DNA of 64,000 nt from Nitrososphaerota archaeon (GTDB lineage: Archaea > Thermoproteota > Nitrososphaeria > Nitrososphaerales > Gagatemarchaeaceae), in NCBI GenBank assembly GCA_027886905.1, contig JAPCJO010000004.1, positions 2,923 through 66,922 on the forward strand, written 5' to 3'. The position numbers and the translations under genes are program-made. Positions 1-10,181 of the stretch are shown one piece after another. Position 1 is the stretch's first letter, and each line of letters starts with the position of its first letter. The notes under the pieces were generated by a model, which did not search any database, was not told where the DNA came from, and saw nothing but the letters and a program-made list of their open reading frames with translations.

Positions 1-444
1 GCTCGTGCTTGAGCTGGAGCTCGTGCTGGAAGACGAGGTCGAGTTCGCATTCGGGGAGTACGCGAACGTCACGACGCTCGAAGCGATTGCACCGTTGCCC
101 CCCCAAGTGGCGTTGACGGTGAAGGTACCGCTGTTCCAGGCCGCGTTCCCTCCGGGGTGGGAAGTGTAGCTGAAGCTGCCGTTGACCGTGCTGGGGATCA
201 CTTCGGTGATGTCAGCCACCGTCCCGGCTTGGTTCTTAACCGTGATTATGACGGCGGTGTTCGCACCGGGGACCGGCGATATCGCGCCGGTTATCAAGAT
301 CGGCTGGAGGCCGGAATAGGAGGATGCGTCGGTCTGGAGCGTCATCGTGTAGGTCGTCGCATACGCGGGGGCGATGGCCAGCGACAAGGCAAGGGCGAGC
401 GCGAGTAGGCTCAAAATTCTCACGGCCTCGCTGCGACGAGTCAA
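1..444 (-). CDS. Secreted/surface protein, truncated by window edge (signal peptide, Ig-like beta domain, Ser/Thr-rich stalk)
   Basis: Manual reverse translation from TTG at 444: LTRRSEAVRILSLLALALALSLAIAPAYATTYTMTLQTDASSYSGLQPILITGAISPVPGANTAVIITVKNQ...TVNATWGGNGAIASSVVTFAYSPNANSTSSSSTSSSSSTS. Open to the window edge and not in the ORF track. Confidence 0.75.
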   Translation of the reverse strand, partial: MTRRSEAVRILSLLALALALSLAIAPAYATTYTMTLQTDASSYSGLQPILITGAISPVPGANTAVIITVKNQAGTVADITEVIPSTVNGSFSYTSHPGGNAAWNSGTFTVNATWGGNGAIASSVVTFAYSPNANSTSSSSTSSSSSTS

Positions 445-496
445 ATCCTTCTTTTCCGGGGTCGGGTCCCGGGGATTTAAGACATACCGACGAACT

Positions 497-2128
497 CTAG
501 TGCTTGAACGCCCTCGTGTGCGTCATGGCCATCGCGATCCCGTACTCGTCGGCGGCCCTGACCACCTCGTCGTCGCTGATGGAGCCACCAGGTTGGATGA
601 CGGCGACAACGCCCGCCTTGCCCAAGAGGTCGACGTTGTCGCGGAACGGGAAGAAGCCGTCAGAGGCGCAGACCGTCCCTTTCGCCCTGGCTCCCGCGTT
701 GTCGAGCGCGATCTTCACCGCCCCGCTCCTTTTCCTGAAGCTGGCCACGCCGAGCGTCCAGAACTCCTGGAGAGCCCCTCCTTTGGAGGCGCGACCGTCC
801 GCAACGACTATGCCGTTCGACTGCACTCGCCTCACCACCTCCCACGCCGCCAGCAACTTTAGGACCGTCCCCTCGTCCGGCTTGGCCTTGGTGGGGAAGG
901 TGAGCTTGCCCCTGTCCAGCTTCTTCCGGTAGTCAGCCGCTTCCTGAAGGAGCAGCGCCCCCTCGAGCTCCTTGATGTCGTACCCGTATTCCGGCCTCCC
1001 GACCGCCTCTATCATCCGGATCTTCTTCTTCTGTTTCGCCGCGAGTATCTGCCGCGCCGCCGGCTCGTAGCCGGGGGCGATCAGGATCTCCGTGTAGACC
1101 GAGTCGTCCTTCACGCCCTCGTTCTTGCCTATGAGCAGCGCCGCGGCTTCGTCCACCTCGCGGTTCACGACGACCGTCCCCCCAAAGTCCGCCTCGGGGT
1201 CGCACGCGTGCGCAAGGGCGTATGCCCCCGCGATAGTCGGCGCGAACGCGAACCCGCTGATCTGCCCGTGCTTCACGGTCGCCGCCGCGAGGACGCCTTC
1301 GAAACCCTCCAGGATGTCGTAGGCGCTCCCGATGTCAAGGTAGTTGTTGAAAGAGAGGGGCTCGCCCGAGAGCTGCTTCCAGGCAGTCATGCTCTTGGCC
1401 CCATCGATGGAGTATATCGCGGCCTTCTGGTCGGGGTTCTCCCCGTACCTCGCGTCCTGGTGCTTTGAGGCGGACAGCACGAACCTGCCGGGGAAGACCT
1501 CCCCCGGCGCGAACCTCCTCCTCAGCTCGTTGTAGATCGCCGCATCGTAGGAAGAGGTTATCGCGAAGGCCTCCACGGCCAACGACCTCCTGAGCTCGAG
1601 ACCGACCATCCCGCCCCTCCCGCCGAGCTCGTCAAGCACCTGCGCATAGAACCTGGGCGCCGGGACCACGGTGACGTACGCGTGGTTCTTGGTCGACGCC
1701 CTGACCATCGAAGGCCCGCCTATGTCGATGTTCTCTACGACCGTCTCGTCGGTCGCGGCGGGGTCCCTCGCCACCTTCTCGAAGGGGTAGAAGTTGCACA
1801 CCACCATGTCGATGGGGGAGACGCCCATGGACTTGAGCTCGCGCATGTGCCCCGCGTCCCCCCTCTTGGCGAGTATGGCGGCGAAGAGGTTCGAGTGGAG
1901 CGTCTTCACCCGCCCGTCGAGCGCCTCCGAGAGGCCCATCGCCTCGCCGAGGCTCTTGACCTCGACCCCCGCGTCCTTGAGCGCGGTGTAGGTCCCACCC
2001 GTGGCCAGGAGCGAGACCTTGAACGAGCGAAGCCCTTTCGCAAAATCTACCAGCCCCGACTTGTCCGCCACGCTGAGTATCGCGGCCTTGACCTGGACGT
2101 CGTCGACCGTCTTCGGCACTCGCTTCAC
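497..2128 (-). CDS. purH: Bifunctional AICAR transformylase / IMP cyclohydrolase
   Basis: 543 aa; AILSVADKSGLVDFAKGL..LLATGGT, DGRVKTLHSN, KHQDARYGENPDQKAA, FFPFRDNVDLLGKAGV..IQPGGSISDDEV. Confidence 0.96.
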   Translation of the reverse strand: MKRVPKTVDDVQVKAAILSVADKSGLVDFAKGLRSFKVSLLATGGTYTALKDAGVEVKSLGEAMGLSEALDGRVKTLHSNLFAAILAKRGDAGHMRELKSMGVSPIDMVVCNFYPFEKVARDPAATDETVVENIDIGGPSMVRASTKNHAYVTVVPAPRFYAQVLDELGGRGGMVGLELRRSLAVEAFAITSSYDAAIYNELRRRFAPGEVFPGRFVLSASKHQDARYGENPDQKAAIYSIDGAKSMTAWKQLSGEPLSFNNYLDIGSAYDILEGFEGVLAAATVKHGQISGFAFAPTIAGAYALAHACDPEADFGGTVVVNREVDEAAALLIGKNEGVKDDSVYTEILIAPGYEPAARQILAAKQKKKIRMIEAVGRPEYGYDIKELEGALLLQEAADYRKKLDRGKLTFPTKAKPDEGTVLKLLAAWEVVRRVQSNGIVVADGRASKGGALQEFWTLGVASFRKRSGAVKIALDNAGARAKGTVCASDGFFPFRDNVDLLGKAGVVAVIQPGGSISDDEVVRAADEYGIAMAMTHTRAFKH

Positions 2129-2217
2129 CCGCTCTCCTCTGACCCCGCCTTCCCGCCGGCTTGGCTATTTCGCCGTATCGGTGCGAGAGCGGATTAGCAC
2201 GAACGGCTCAAATCCGA

Positions 2218-2225
2218 TTTAAATA
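2218..2225 (+). promoter_or_regulatory. Putative TATA box (TTTAAATA) in the purH/purS divergent intergenic region
   Basis: AT-rich octamer in GC-rich surroundings upstream of purS; spacing to the TTG start at 2237 is short. Confidence 0.4.
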
Positions 2226-2236
2226 GACGCGAAAAA

Positions 2237-2527
2237 TTGGCGTTATTTACGACTAAAGGTCGCACGTTCGAGGTGAGCGTGGTCATCTCCAACAAGCCGG
2301 GTGTGAGGGAGCCAGAGGGTGAGACCATACTCCACGACCTCGTCGCCAAGTCTGGCTTCAAGCAGGTTGAGTCTATCCGCGCCGGCAAGTACCTCCGCGT
2401 CAAGGTCGTCGCGCCCGACCCCGCTTCAGCGAGGAAGCTCGTCGAGAAGATGTGCAACGAGCTGCGTATATTTAACCCGGCGGCGCATTCGTGCGAAGTG
2501 TCCATCGGGAGGGTCCCGGGCCAGTGA
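2237..2527 (+). CDS. purS: Phosphoribosylformylglycinamidine synthase subunit PurS
   Basis: FEVSVVISNKPGVREPEGETI; adjacent to purQ/purL; TTG start. Confidence 0.93.
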   Translation: MALFTTKGRTFEVSVVISNKPGVREPEGETILHDLVAKSGFKQVESIRAGKYLRVKVVAPDPASARKLVEKMCNELRIFNPAAHSCEVSIGRVPGQ

Positions 2528-3240
2528 GGGTCGCCGTCATCAGGTTCCCGGGCAGCAACTGCGACCTCGACATGATGGCCGCTCTCAGGATGATCAAGGG
2601 GGTCGAACCCGACCTCGTCTGGCACGAGGACGTCAGCCTGGGGAGGGAGGACTACGGCGCCGTGATCCTCCCGGGCGGGTTCGCCTTCGCGGACCGCCTC
2701 AGGGCGGGGGCGATAGCCGCGAACTCGCCAGCCATGGCGACGGTCAAGCGGCTCGCGGACCGCGGCCTTCCCGTGCTCGGGGTCTGCAACGGCTTTCAGA
2801 TCCTGGTCGAGAGCGGTCTCCTCCCGGGGGCGCTACTCCGCAACTCCACGCTGAAGTTTGTGTGCAAGTGGACGCACGTCCGCGTCGAGAACACGCGCAC
2901 GCCGTTCACCTCAGGGCTCCGCGAAGGCCAGGTCCTCAGCATGCCCATCGCGCACGGCGAAGGCAGGTTCTTTCTCCCCCACGCCGAGCTCGCGCAGCTC
3001 GAGAGGGACGGGCTCGTCGCCTTCAGGTACTGTGACGCCTCCGGAAGGCCCACGCTCTCCAGCAACCCCACCGGGACGCTGCACAACATCGCGGGGGTCT
3101 GCAACAAGGCGGGGAACGTCGTGGGCCTTATGCCCCACCCGGAGAGGGCCGTCGAGGCGCTCCTCAGCCCGCTAGGCCACCCCGACGGCGCGGTGGTCCT
3201 TTCGTCCATCTTGGTAAAGTCCGGAGGAAGGCGGGCTTGA
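2524..3240 (+). CDS. purQ: FGAM synthase subunit PurQ (glutaminase)
   Basis: VRVAVIRFPGSNCDLDM, LGVCNGFQIL, GLMPHPERA; GTG start in a GTGA overlap with the purS stop. Confidence 0.96.
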   Translation: MRVAVIRFPGSNCDLDMMAALRMIKGVEPDLVWHEDVSLGREDYGAVILPGGFAFADRLRAGAIAANSPAMATVKRLADRGLPVLGVCNGFQILVESGLLPGALLRNSTLKFVCKWTHVRVENTRTPFTSGLREGQVLSMPIAHGEGRFFLPHAELAQLERDGLVAFRYCDASGRPTLSSNPTGTLHNIAGVCNKAGNVVGLMPHPERAVEALLSPLGHPDGAVVLSSILVKSGGRRA

Positions 3241-5453
3241 ATGCGGAGCAGTTGGGCCTGGGCCTGACGGCCCAGGAGATCGCCTTCGTCAGGAAGTCGC
3301 TCGGGCGCGAGCCCAACGAGACCGAGTGGTCGATAATCGACGCCGAGTGGTCAGAGCACAGCAGCTACAAGTCCTCTCGGGGCCTCCTCAAGCTCTTCCC
3401 GACCACGGGCAAGCGTGTCGTCCTCGGTCCGGGATACGACGCGGGGGTAGTTGACGTCGGGGATGGGTACGTGGTGACGCTGCACATCGAGAGCCACAAC
3501 CACCCCTCCGCGGTCGACCCCTACGGGGGCGCCTCCACGGGCATTGGCGGGGTCCTTAGGGACATCCTGTCCGTGGCGAGCAGGCCCATCGCGCTCGTGG
3601 ACATCCTGCGCTTCGGGCTCATCGAGAAGAGCGGCCACTCGAGGTGGCTCCTCAAGAACGTGGTGAGGGGGATCGCCGACTATGGGAACTGCGTTGGCGT
3701 CCCGACCGTCGCGGGGGAGATAGAGTTCGACGACTCCTTCGAGAGGAACTGCCTCGTGGACGTCGCGTGCGTGGGCCTCGGAAGGAAGGAAGACCTCATC
3801 CTCGGCGAGGCGAAGGCTCCCGGGGACGTCCTTGTCCTCATTGGGGGGAGCACGGGGAGGGACGGGATCAAGGGCGCGACCTTCGCCTCGAAGAATCTCA
3901 AGGAGGACGCCGCGAGCGAGCGCTCATCGGTCCAGGTCCCCGACCCCTTCATGAAGAAGCTTCTCCTCGACTCCATCCTCGAGATAATCGCGAACCGCGG
4001 AGACGTCCGCGGGATGAAGGACCTCGGAGGAGGGGGCCTCTCGACGGCGCTCTCCGAGGTCGCCTCCAAGGGAGGGACGGGCGTCGACGTGGAGCTGAAG
4101 CGGGTAAGGCTCCGCGAAGACGACATGTCGCCCACCGAGATAATGATATCAGAGTCCCAGGAGAGGATGCTCCTCGTCCTCCCGCCGGGCACGGACGGCG
4201 GGAAGGGAGTGATCTCCGTCCTCGAGAAGTACGGGGTGCCCCACTCCGTCATAGGAAAGGTCACGTCCACCCCCAAGCTCGTGCTCAGGTGGGACGGACG
4301 GGTGGTCGCGGACCTACCAGCCTCCCTGGTAACGGACGCGCCTCTCATCGACTGGCCTTACAGTAAGCCGGCGTCGCCTCGCGTCGCCCCTCGGCCCGCG
4401 GCCCGCCGAGACGAGCCCAGCCTCGACGACGCGCTGCTCGCCCTCCTCTCTTCCCCGAACATCGCGAGCAAGAGGTGGGTCTACCAGCAGTATGACCACG
4501 AGGTGGGCGTTAGGACCGTGGTCAAGCCAGGCCAGGCCGATGCCGCGGTGCTGAGGCTCCCCAACGGGCGCTTCCTCGCGATAAAGGGCGACGGGAACAG
4601 CAGACACGCCGCGCTCGACCCGTACGCGGGGGCCGCGGGCTGCGTCGCCGAGGCCTGCAGGAACGTCGTCGCCGTAGGAGCGGAGCCCATCGCCCTTGTG
4701 GACCACCTCCAATCCGGCGACCCCTCCGACCCGGGGGTCTACTGGGCCTTTCGGGAGAACCTGAGGGGGATGGCCGACTATTGCAAGGCCTTCGGCCTCC
4801 CCGTCGTGGGAGGGAAGGTCAGCTTCTACAACGAAGACTCCGCCACGGGCCGCGCGATAAAGCCGAGCCCCATCGCCCTCGTGGTGGGCCTCGTGTCCGC
4901 AGAGGCGAATATTAGGACGATGGGGTTCAAGCGCGAGGGAGACTCGGTCGTGGTGGTCGGCGAAACGATGCTGGAGATGGCGGGCTCCGAGCTCTCCTCA
5001 AGGTTCCCCAAGAGCGTCAGCCTCCCTTCGCAATCCCCACGAGTCGACGCCGGGCAAGACCTGAAGACCTGCCAGGCCGTCCTGCATCTCATCCAGAAGG
5101 GCCTAGTTGACGCGGTCCACGACTGCTCTAGCGGTGGCCTCGGGGTCGCTTTGGCCGAGATGGCAATCTCCGGCGCCCTCGGCGCGAAGGTCGACCTCTC
5201 GCTCGCCCCCAGCACCTGCCGCCGGACCCTGGAGACCGCCTTCTCCGAGTCCCACGGGCGGTTCGTCGTCTCGGGCCGCGACGCCGCTGCCATCACCTCA
5301 TCCCTCAGGGACGCTCGCGTGCCTCACGCCGTCGTGGGGAAGGTGGGAGGCTCGTCCCTCTCCCTCTCTGCAGGACGCTCACCAGTCGCAACCGTCGGCG
5401 TCTCCTCGATGAGGTCAAAGTGGGAAGGCGCGATCCCGGAGCTGATGGACTAG
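3237..5453 (+). CDS. purL: FGAM synthase subunit PurL
   Basis: 738 aa; EWSEHSSYKSSR, HIESHNHPSAVDPYGGASTGIGG; TTGA overlap with the purQ stop. Confidence 0.97.
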   Translation: MNAEQLGLGLTAQEIAFVRKSLGREPNETEWSIIDAEWSEHSSYKSSRGLLKLFPTTGKRVVLGPGYDAGVVDVGDGYVVTLHIESHNHPSAVDPYGGASTGIGGVLRDILSVASRPIALVDILRFGLIEKSGHSRWLLKNVVRGIADYGNCVGVPTVAGEIEFDDSFERNCLVDVACVGLGRKEDLILGEAKAPGDVLVLIGGSTGRDGIKGATFASKNLKEDAASERSSVQVPDPFMKKLLLDSILEIIANRGDVRGMKDLGGGGLSTALSEVASKGGTGVDVELKRVRLREDDMSPTEIMISESQERMLLVLPPGTDGGKGVISVLEKYGVPHSVIGKVTSTPKLVLRWDGRVVADLPASLVTDAPLIDWPYSKPASPRVAPRPAARRDEPSLDDALLALLSSPNIASKRWVYQQYDHEVGVRTVVKPGQADAAVLRLPNGRFLAIKGDGNSRHAALDPYAGAAGCVAEACRNVVAVGAEPIALVDHLQSGDPSDPGVYWAFRENLRGMADYCKAFGLPVVGGKVSFYNEDSATGRAIKPSPIALVVGLVSAEANIRTMGFKREGDSVVVVGETMLEMAGSELSSRFPKSVSLPSQSPRVDAGQDLKTCQAVLHLIQKGLVDAVHDCSSGGLGVALAEMAISGALGAKVDLSLAPSTCRRTLETAFSESHGRFVVSGRDAAAITSSLRDARVPHAVVGKVGGSSLSLSAGRSPVATVGVSSMRSKWEGAIPELMD

Positions 5454-6884
5454 ATGGGCGCCAGGGAAAAGTGCGGAGTCTTCGGGGCGTACTCGAGCAA
5501 GGGCACCGACGTCGTCCCCAAGGTGCTTAAGGGGCTGGAAGCCCTACAGCACAGGGGCCAAGAGTCTTGGGGGATAGCCATCCACGGGAAGCCCGTCTTC
5601 AAGCGGATGGGGCTGGCCTTCAACTGGATCAACTTCGCCCGGGAGCTCGCCGGGTACAAGGGCGGCTCAGGCATCGGGCACATCAGGTACTCGACCAAGG
5701 GCCGCTCCAACCTCGGGAACGCGCAGCCTATCCAGTTCGGGACCGAGTTCAGCATCGCCCACAACGGGACCATCGTCAACACCGGGGACCTTCAGAAGAC
5801 CGTCCTCGCGTCCCGCGGAAGCGCCGACTGCTCCACCGACACCAAGGTGGTCGGGCACAGGCTTCTCCAGATCCTCAAGGACGAGAACGACTGGTTCTGG
5901 GCGTTCGAGCGCCTCGCCAAGGAGGTGAAGGGAGCCTACTCGTTCACGATACTCAACAAGCAGGGCGAGGTCTTCGCGGCTCGGGACCCGAGGGGCTACA
6001 GGCCTCTCTGCCTGGGTCTCATCGAAAGGTCGGGGACCTATGTCGCCGCCTCCGAGAGCTGCGCCCTGACCGCCGTGGGGGCCCAGTTCATCCGCGACGT
6101 CGCGCCGGGCGAGATGATCCGGCTGGGCAGCCCAAAGAAGGGCTTCGAGGCGTTCCGGTTCGCTCCCAAAGTCGCACCGGCCCACTGCTCCTTCGAGTAC
6201 ACCTACTTCGCCCATCCCGCGTCCGTCATCGACGGCATCAACGTCTACGAGGCGAGGAAGAACGTCGGGAAGATCCTAGCCCGCCGGAGGAAGATGAAGG
6301 GGAAGGTCGTCATCCCCGTGCCGGACTCGGCCCGCCCCGCCGCGCTCGGCTACTCCACGGAGAGCGGGATCCCGATGGACGAGGGCCTCATGAAGGACAG
6401 GTACCGGCGCAAGGGGAGCATGAGGAGTTTCATCGAGCCCAAGCAGGGCGGGCGCGAGGAAGTCGTGAGGCGGATAATCCCGATAAAGGAGACGATTCAG
6501 CATAGGGACGTCATCGTGGTCGACGACAGCGTCGTGCGGGGCACGAGCTCCGAGATAATCGTCAACGCGCTCCGCGAGGCCGGGGCCAAGAGCGTCAAGA
6601 TGGCGATCACCTTCCCGCCTATCATGCACCCGTGCTACATGGGGGTCGACTTCCCAAGCAGGCAGGAGCTCCTCGCATACAGGGTCGCGCGCGACGAGAC
6701 CGACATCGAGGTGATAAGCGCCAAGGTCGCAAAGTCCCTGGGGGTCGACGAGCTCCACTACAACGACATCGACGGGCTGGCCGAGGCGATAGGCCTCCCG
6801 AAGGACAGCCTCTGCTTCGCGTGCATCAACGGGGACTACTCCAAGCTGGGCATACCCGAGCAGAAAAAAGAGACGAAGGGCTGA
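5454..6884 (+). CDS. purF: Amidophosphoribosyltransferase
   Basis: Short propeptide then CGVFGAYSS; ALQHRGQESWGIA; VVDDSVVRGTSSEIIV. Confidence 0.97.
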   Translation: MGAREKCGVFGAYSSKGTDVVPKVLKGLEALQHRGQESWGIAIHGKPVFKRMGLAFNWINFARELAGYKGGSGIGHIRYSTKGRSNLGNAQPIQFGTEFSIAHNGTIVNTGDLQKTVLASRGSADCSTDTKVVGHRLLQILKDENDWFWAFERLAKEVKGAYSFTILNKQGEVFAARDPRGYRPLCLGLIERSGTYVAASESCALTAVGAQFIRDVAPGEMIRLGSPKKGFEAFRFAPKVAPAHCSFEYTYFAHPASVIDGINVYEARKNVGKILARRRKMKGKVVIPVPDSARPAALGYSTESGIPMDEGLMKDRYRRKGSMRSFIEPKQGGREEVVRRIIPIKETIQHRDVIVVDDSVVRGTSSEIIVNALREAGAKSVKMAITFPPIMHPCYMGVDFPSRQELLAYRVARDETDIEVISAKVAKSLGVDELHYNDIDGLAEAIGLPKDSLCFACINGDYSKLGIPEQKKETKG

Positions 6885-6891
6885 AGCTCCC

Positions 6892-7521
6892 TTGCCCACC
6901 TGCAACATCGGCATCCTCGTCTCGGGCAGGGGGAGCAACATGCTCGCGATAATCCGAGCGATCGAGCGGAAGCGGATCAAGGGCGCGAGGGTGGCCGTCG
7001 TCATCAGCGACAAGCGCGAGGCGAAGGCGCTCGACTCGGCCATGAGGCACGGGGTCGACGCGGTGTGGCTCGACCCAGCCGAGGCCGCCAGCAGGCTAGA
7101 CTACGACATGAGGCTCCTCGACGTCCTCAAGGACAAGGGGGTGACGCCGAAGGATGGCCTCGTGCTGCTGGCCGGGTTCATGAGGCTCCTCTCGCCCGAG
7201 TTCGTCGAGGCCTTCGGGGGCAGGATCCTGAACATCCACCCCTCGCTCCTCCCGTCGTTCCCGGGGCTCAGGGCCCAGGAACAGGCGCTGGAGCGCGAAG
7301 TCAAGGTCTCCGGGTGCACGGTGCACTTCGTCGTCCCCGAGGTGGACTCCGGTCCCATCGTCCTCCAGAGGGCGGTGAAGGTCGAGGAGGGGGACACGCC
7401 CGAGACCCTCTCGGCGCGCATCCTAAGGCAGGAGCACCTCATCTACCCCATCGCGGTGAGGCTCTTCGTCGAGGGAAGGCTAAAGATTGAGGGCCGCAAG
7501 GTGTTGATACGAGGGAAATGA
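6892..7521 (+). CDS. purN: Phosphoribosylglycinamide formyltransferase
   Basis: IGILVSGRGSNMLAII, LAGFMRLLSPEFV, NIHPSLLPSFPG; TTG start. Confidence 0.96.
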   Translation: MPTCNIGILVSGRGSNMLAIIRAIERKRIKGARVAVVISDKREAKALDSAMRHGVDAVWLDPAEAASRLDYDMRLLDVLKDKGVTPKDGLVLLAGFMRLLSPEFVEAFGGRILNIHPSLLPSFPGLRAQEQALEREVKVSGCTVHFVVPEVDSGPIVLQRAVKVEEGDTPETLSARILRQEHLIYPIAVRLFVEGRLKIEGRKVLIRGK

Positions 7522-8396
7522 CCGCGGTCATAATGGACGGGAAGGCCCTGGCGGCCGAGATCAAGGCACGCCTATCGCAGGAGACCCGGATGATGGAGGG
7601 CGCTGGAGTAGAGCCGAAGCTCGCGACCATCCTGGTGGGCGACGACGCCCCCTCCAAGGTCTACGTGGCGGGCAAGCACCGGGCCGCAAAGGAGCTGGGC
7701 ATCAGGGTGGAGGGGTTCCACCTTCCTGGGACATCCCCCGCCAGAGACCTCGAGCTCCTCATACGCCGGCTCAACGCCGACAGGTCAGTGAACGGGATAA
7801 TCCTCGAGCTCCCCCTCCCCTCTCACCTCGACGCCAGGCAGATGATCGATCTGATCGCGCCAGAGAAGGACGTCGACGGGCTCACGGCGGTGAACATGGG
7901 GCACCTCTTCTACAACAGGGGAGTCCTGGTCCCTTGCACGCCCAAGGGGATCATGGAGCTCCTGAGCCACTACAAAGTCTTGCTCGCGGGGTCGAGGTGC
8001 GTGGTCATCAACCGGAGCGCGCTCGTGGGGAGGCCGCTGATGCACCTTCTCCTGGCCGAGGACGCGACCGTCACCGTCTGCCACTCAAAGTCCGTCGACT
8101 TCCTCTCGTTGACCCGACAGGCGGACGTCCTGGTCACGGCCGTGGGACGTCGTCCCGGATTCACGCTGACCAGAGACATGGTCAAGGACGGCGCCGTGGT
8201 GATAGACGTCGCGATGAACAGGGTTCACGGGAAGCTCGTCGGCGACGCGGAGTTCGACGAGGTCGCGGCGAAGGCCTCGATGATCACCCCCGTGCCCGGA
8301 GGCGTCGGGCCCATGACCATCGCCATGCTCATGGAGAACACGCTAATCGCCGCCGCGCTCCAGGGCGGGCTGAAGGACGCTGGGGTGCTGAAGTGA
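7518..8396 (+). CDS. folD: Methylenetetrahydrofolate dehydrogenase/cyclohydrolase FolD
   Basis: PKLATILVGDDAPSKVYVAGKHRAAKELGI, INRSALVGRPL, TPVPGGVGPMTIAML; ATGA overlap with purN. Confidence 0.96.
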   Translation: MTAVIMDGKALAAEIKARLSQETRMMEGAGVEPKLATILVGDDAPSKVYVAGKHRAAKELGIRVEGFHLPGTSPARDLELLIRRLNADRSVNGIILELPLPSHLDARQMIDLIAPEKDVDGLTAVNMGHLFYNRGVLVPCTPKGIMELLSHYKVLLAGSRCVVINRSALVGRPLMHLLLAEDATVTVCHSKSVDFLSLTRQADVLVTAVGRRPGFTLTRDMVKDGAVVIDVAMNRVHGKLVGDAEFDEVAAKASMITPVPGGVGPMTIAMLMENTLIAAALQGGLKDAGVLK

Positions 8397-9014
8397 TTGC
8401 GGGGGGGCTCCGAAGGCGGGGTCACCGCTAGGGGGAGGAAGCAGGCGCTAAGGGCCGGGGCGCTCCGGAAGAGGAGGTCAGTCGACCGCGAGGAGCTCGC
8501 GGCGCTCAGCTCCCGCGTGGAGGCGAACCTTCTGTCCACGAAAGAGTACAAGGGCGCGACCCTGCTGATCTCATACTGCGCAAAGGAGGACGAGGTCCAG
8601 ACCCGCCCGATCATAGAGAGGGCGCTCGCTGAAGGGAAGCGCGTCGCCGTGATAGTGACCGACGTGGCGTCGAAGACGCTCAGCTTCTCAGAGATCAAGT
8701 CCTTCAAGGACGACCTCGCCCCGGGGGCCTTCCGGATACTCGAGCCCAAGCCAGGGCGGATCCGCCCCGTCTCCATCGCGCAGGCCGACGTCGTCCTCGT
8801 CCCGCTCGTCGCATGGGACTCGAAGGGGCACCGCCTCGGCTACGGAGCGGGCTACTTCGACCGCGCCCTCGCGGGGGCGAAGGCGATAACAAAGGTTGGG
8901 CTCGCGCTCGAGTCGCAGCGCCTGGCTCACATCCCCGCGTCGAGGCACGACGTCCCGCTCGACGTCATAGTGACCGAGAGGAGGGTCGTCAGGCCTTCCA
9001 AGAGGCGAAGCTGA
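8397..9014 (+). CDS. 5-formyltetrahydrofolate cyclo-ligase family protein
   Basis: RKQALRAGALRKRRS...LVPLVAWDSKGHRLGYGAGYFDRAL; abuts folD. Confidence 0.88.
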   Translation: MRGGSEGGVTARGRKQALRAGALRKRRSVDREELAALSSRVEANLLSTKEYKGATLLISYCAKEDEVQTRPIIERALAEGKRVAVIVTDVASKTLSFSEIKSFKDDLAPGAFRILEPKPGRIRPVSIAQADVVLVPLVAWDSKGHRLGYGAGYFDRALAGAKAITKVGLALESQRLAHIPASRHDVPLDVIVTERRVVRPSKRRS

Positions 9015-9062
9015 AGAAGAAAGCATTCAAAAACAGAGAAAGGCGGGGAGTGGGCAGAGAGA

Positions 9063-9506
9063 ATGGCAGACAACGTCAGGGTTGCAATAATCGCGGGAAG
9101 CAAGAGCGACCAGCCGGTCGTCGACGATGCAGTGAAGGCCCTCACGGAGCTCGGGGTCTCGCACGAGGTCCAGTTCCTGTCGGCGCACAGGAACCCCGAG
9201 GGCCTGCACAGATACCTTTCGGGCTCAAAGGCCGACGTCTACATAGCGATCGCGGGGCTCGCCGCTCACCTGCCCGGCGTGATCGCCTCGACGACCGTCA
9301 GGCCGGTCATCGGGGTCCCGGTGAACGCGAAGCTGAACGGGCTCGACTCGCTCCTTTCCATAGTCCAGATGCCCCCCGGGGTACCGGTTGGCTGCGTGGG
9401 CATCGACAACGCGAGGAACGCGGGCATCCTCGCCGCTGAGATAGTCGGCCTCCAGGACCCCAAGGTGAAGGAGCGACTGGAGAAGATGCGAGAAGCGTGG
9501 AGATGA
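9063..9506 (+). CDS. purE: N5-carboxyaminoimidazole ribonucleotide mutase (PurE)
   Basis: [55 protein letters not shown]. Confidence 0.96.
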   Translation: MADNVRVAIIAGSKSDQPVVDDAVKALTELGVSHEVQFLSAHRNPEGLHRYLSGSKADVYIAIAGLAAHLPGVIASTTVRPVIGVPVNAKLNGLDSLLSIVQMPPGVPVGCVGIDNARNAGILAAEIVGLQDPKVKERLEKMREAWR

Positions 9507-9550
9507 CGCCCTCCCGCCCTCGGGTTATGACCGGTCGGCCCGAGTCCGAA

Positions 9551-10180
9551 TCAGAGGGCGCCTAGAGGGTCCCGCCTCTTCGAGCTCCTGCTGTCGAAAA
9601 GGAACCACACCGCCAACAGGGCCGCCAGAGCGGCCGGAAATGCCCTCGGGAAGTAGTACACCGTCGAGCTGATAGGTCCGAGGAGCGGGAATCCTGGAGG
9701 GGCGACAGCAAGGTGGAGGCTGTATTCCAACGAGACGAAAATCGCGAGGTCGCGAGTTCCCTTCCTCCAAAAGTGCATGCGAGAGTCGAGCAGGACGATC
9801 AGGGTCACCATCAAGAGGCTGTGGCCGACCCTCGCCTCGACGGGAAGGCCGGAGAAGAACCCGAGGTGGTCAAGGTCTATCGAAGGCCCCACCCCCGCGC
9901 CGACCAGCGCCACCGCCGGGTCGAGGGAGACCGCCCCCGCCGCGAACCCGGAGACCACGTGCAAGAGCAACTGGTAGGTGGCGTATGATTCGGCCGGCAG
10001 CGGGCTGGCCTGGGCGGGGAGCGCCGAGGAGGAGGCCGCCGACCCGCTGATGGGTGAGGGGAACAACGCGAGAAGCACGAACAAGGCGTTGCAGGCCGCC
10101 ATCACCGCGACGAGCGCCCCACCCTGCCTTGCGGCCTGTTCCAGGACGCGCCGAATCGAGAGAGGGTGCCCGAGAGTCAA
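9551..10180 (-). CDS. Integral membrane protein, possibly DUF457/YdjM-like
   Basis: 209 aa, several hydrophobic segments; PSIDLDHLGFF...GHSLLM reminiscent of membrane hydrolase-like motifs. Confidence 0.5.
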   Translation of the reverse strand: MTLGHPLSIRRVLEQAARQGGALVAVMAACNALFVLLALFPSPISGSAASSSALPAQASPLPAESYATYQLLLHVVSGFAAGAVSLDPAVALVGAGVGPSIDLDHLGFFSGLPVEARVGHSLLMVTLIVLLDSRMHFWRKGTRDLAIFVSLEYSLHLAVAPPGFPLLGPISSTVYYFPRAFPAALAALLAVWFLFDSRSSKRRDPLGAL

Positions 10181-10181
10181 C

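Noticed and set aside
2200-2220. T-arm-like CGGCTCAAATCCG in the pur intergenic region
   Set aside because: Stem only 3 bp and no tRNA body; more likely part of the divergent promoter. The flanking CGGATT/AATCCG dyad is only 6 bp.
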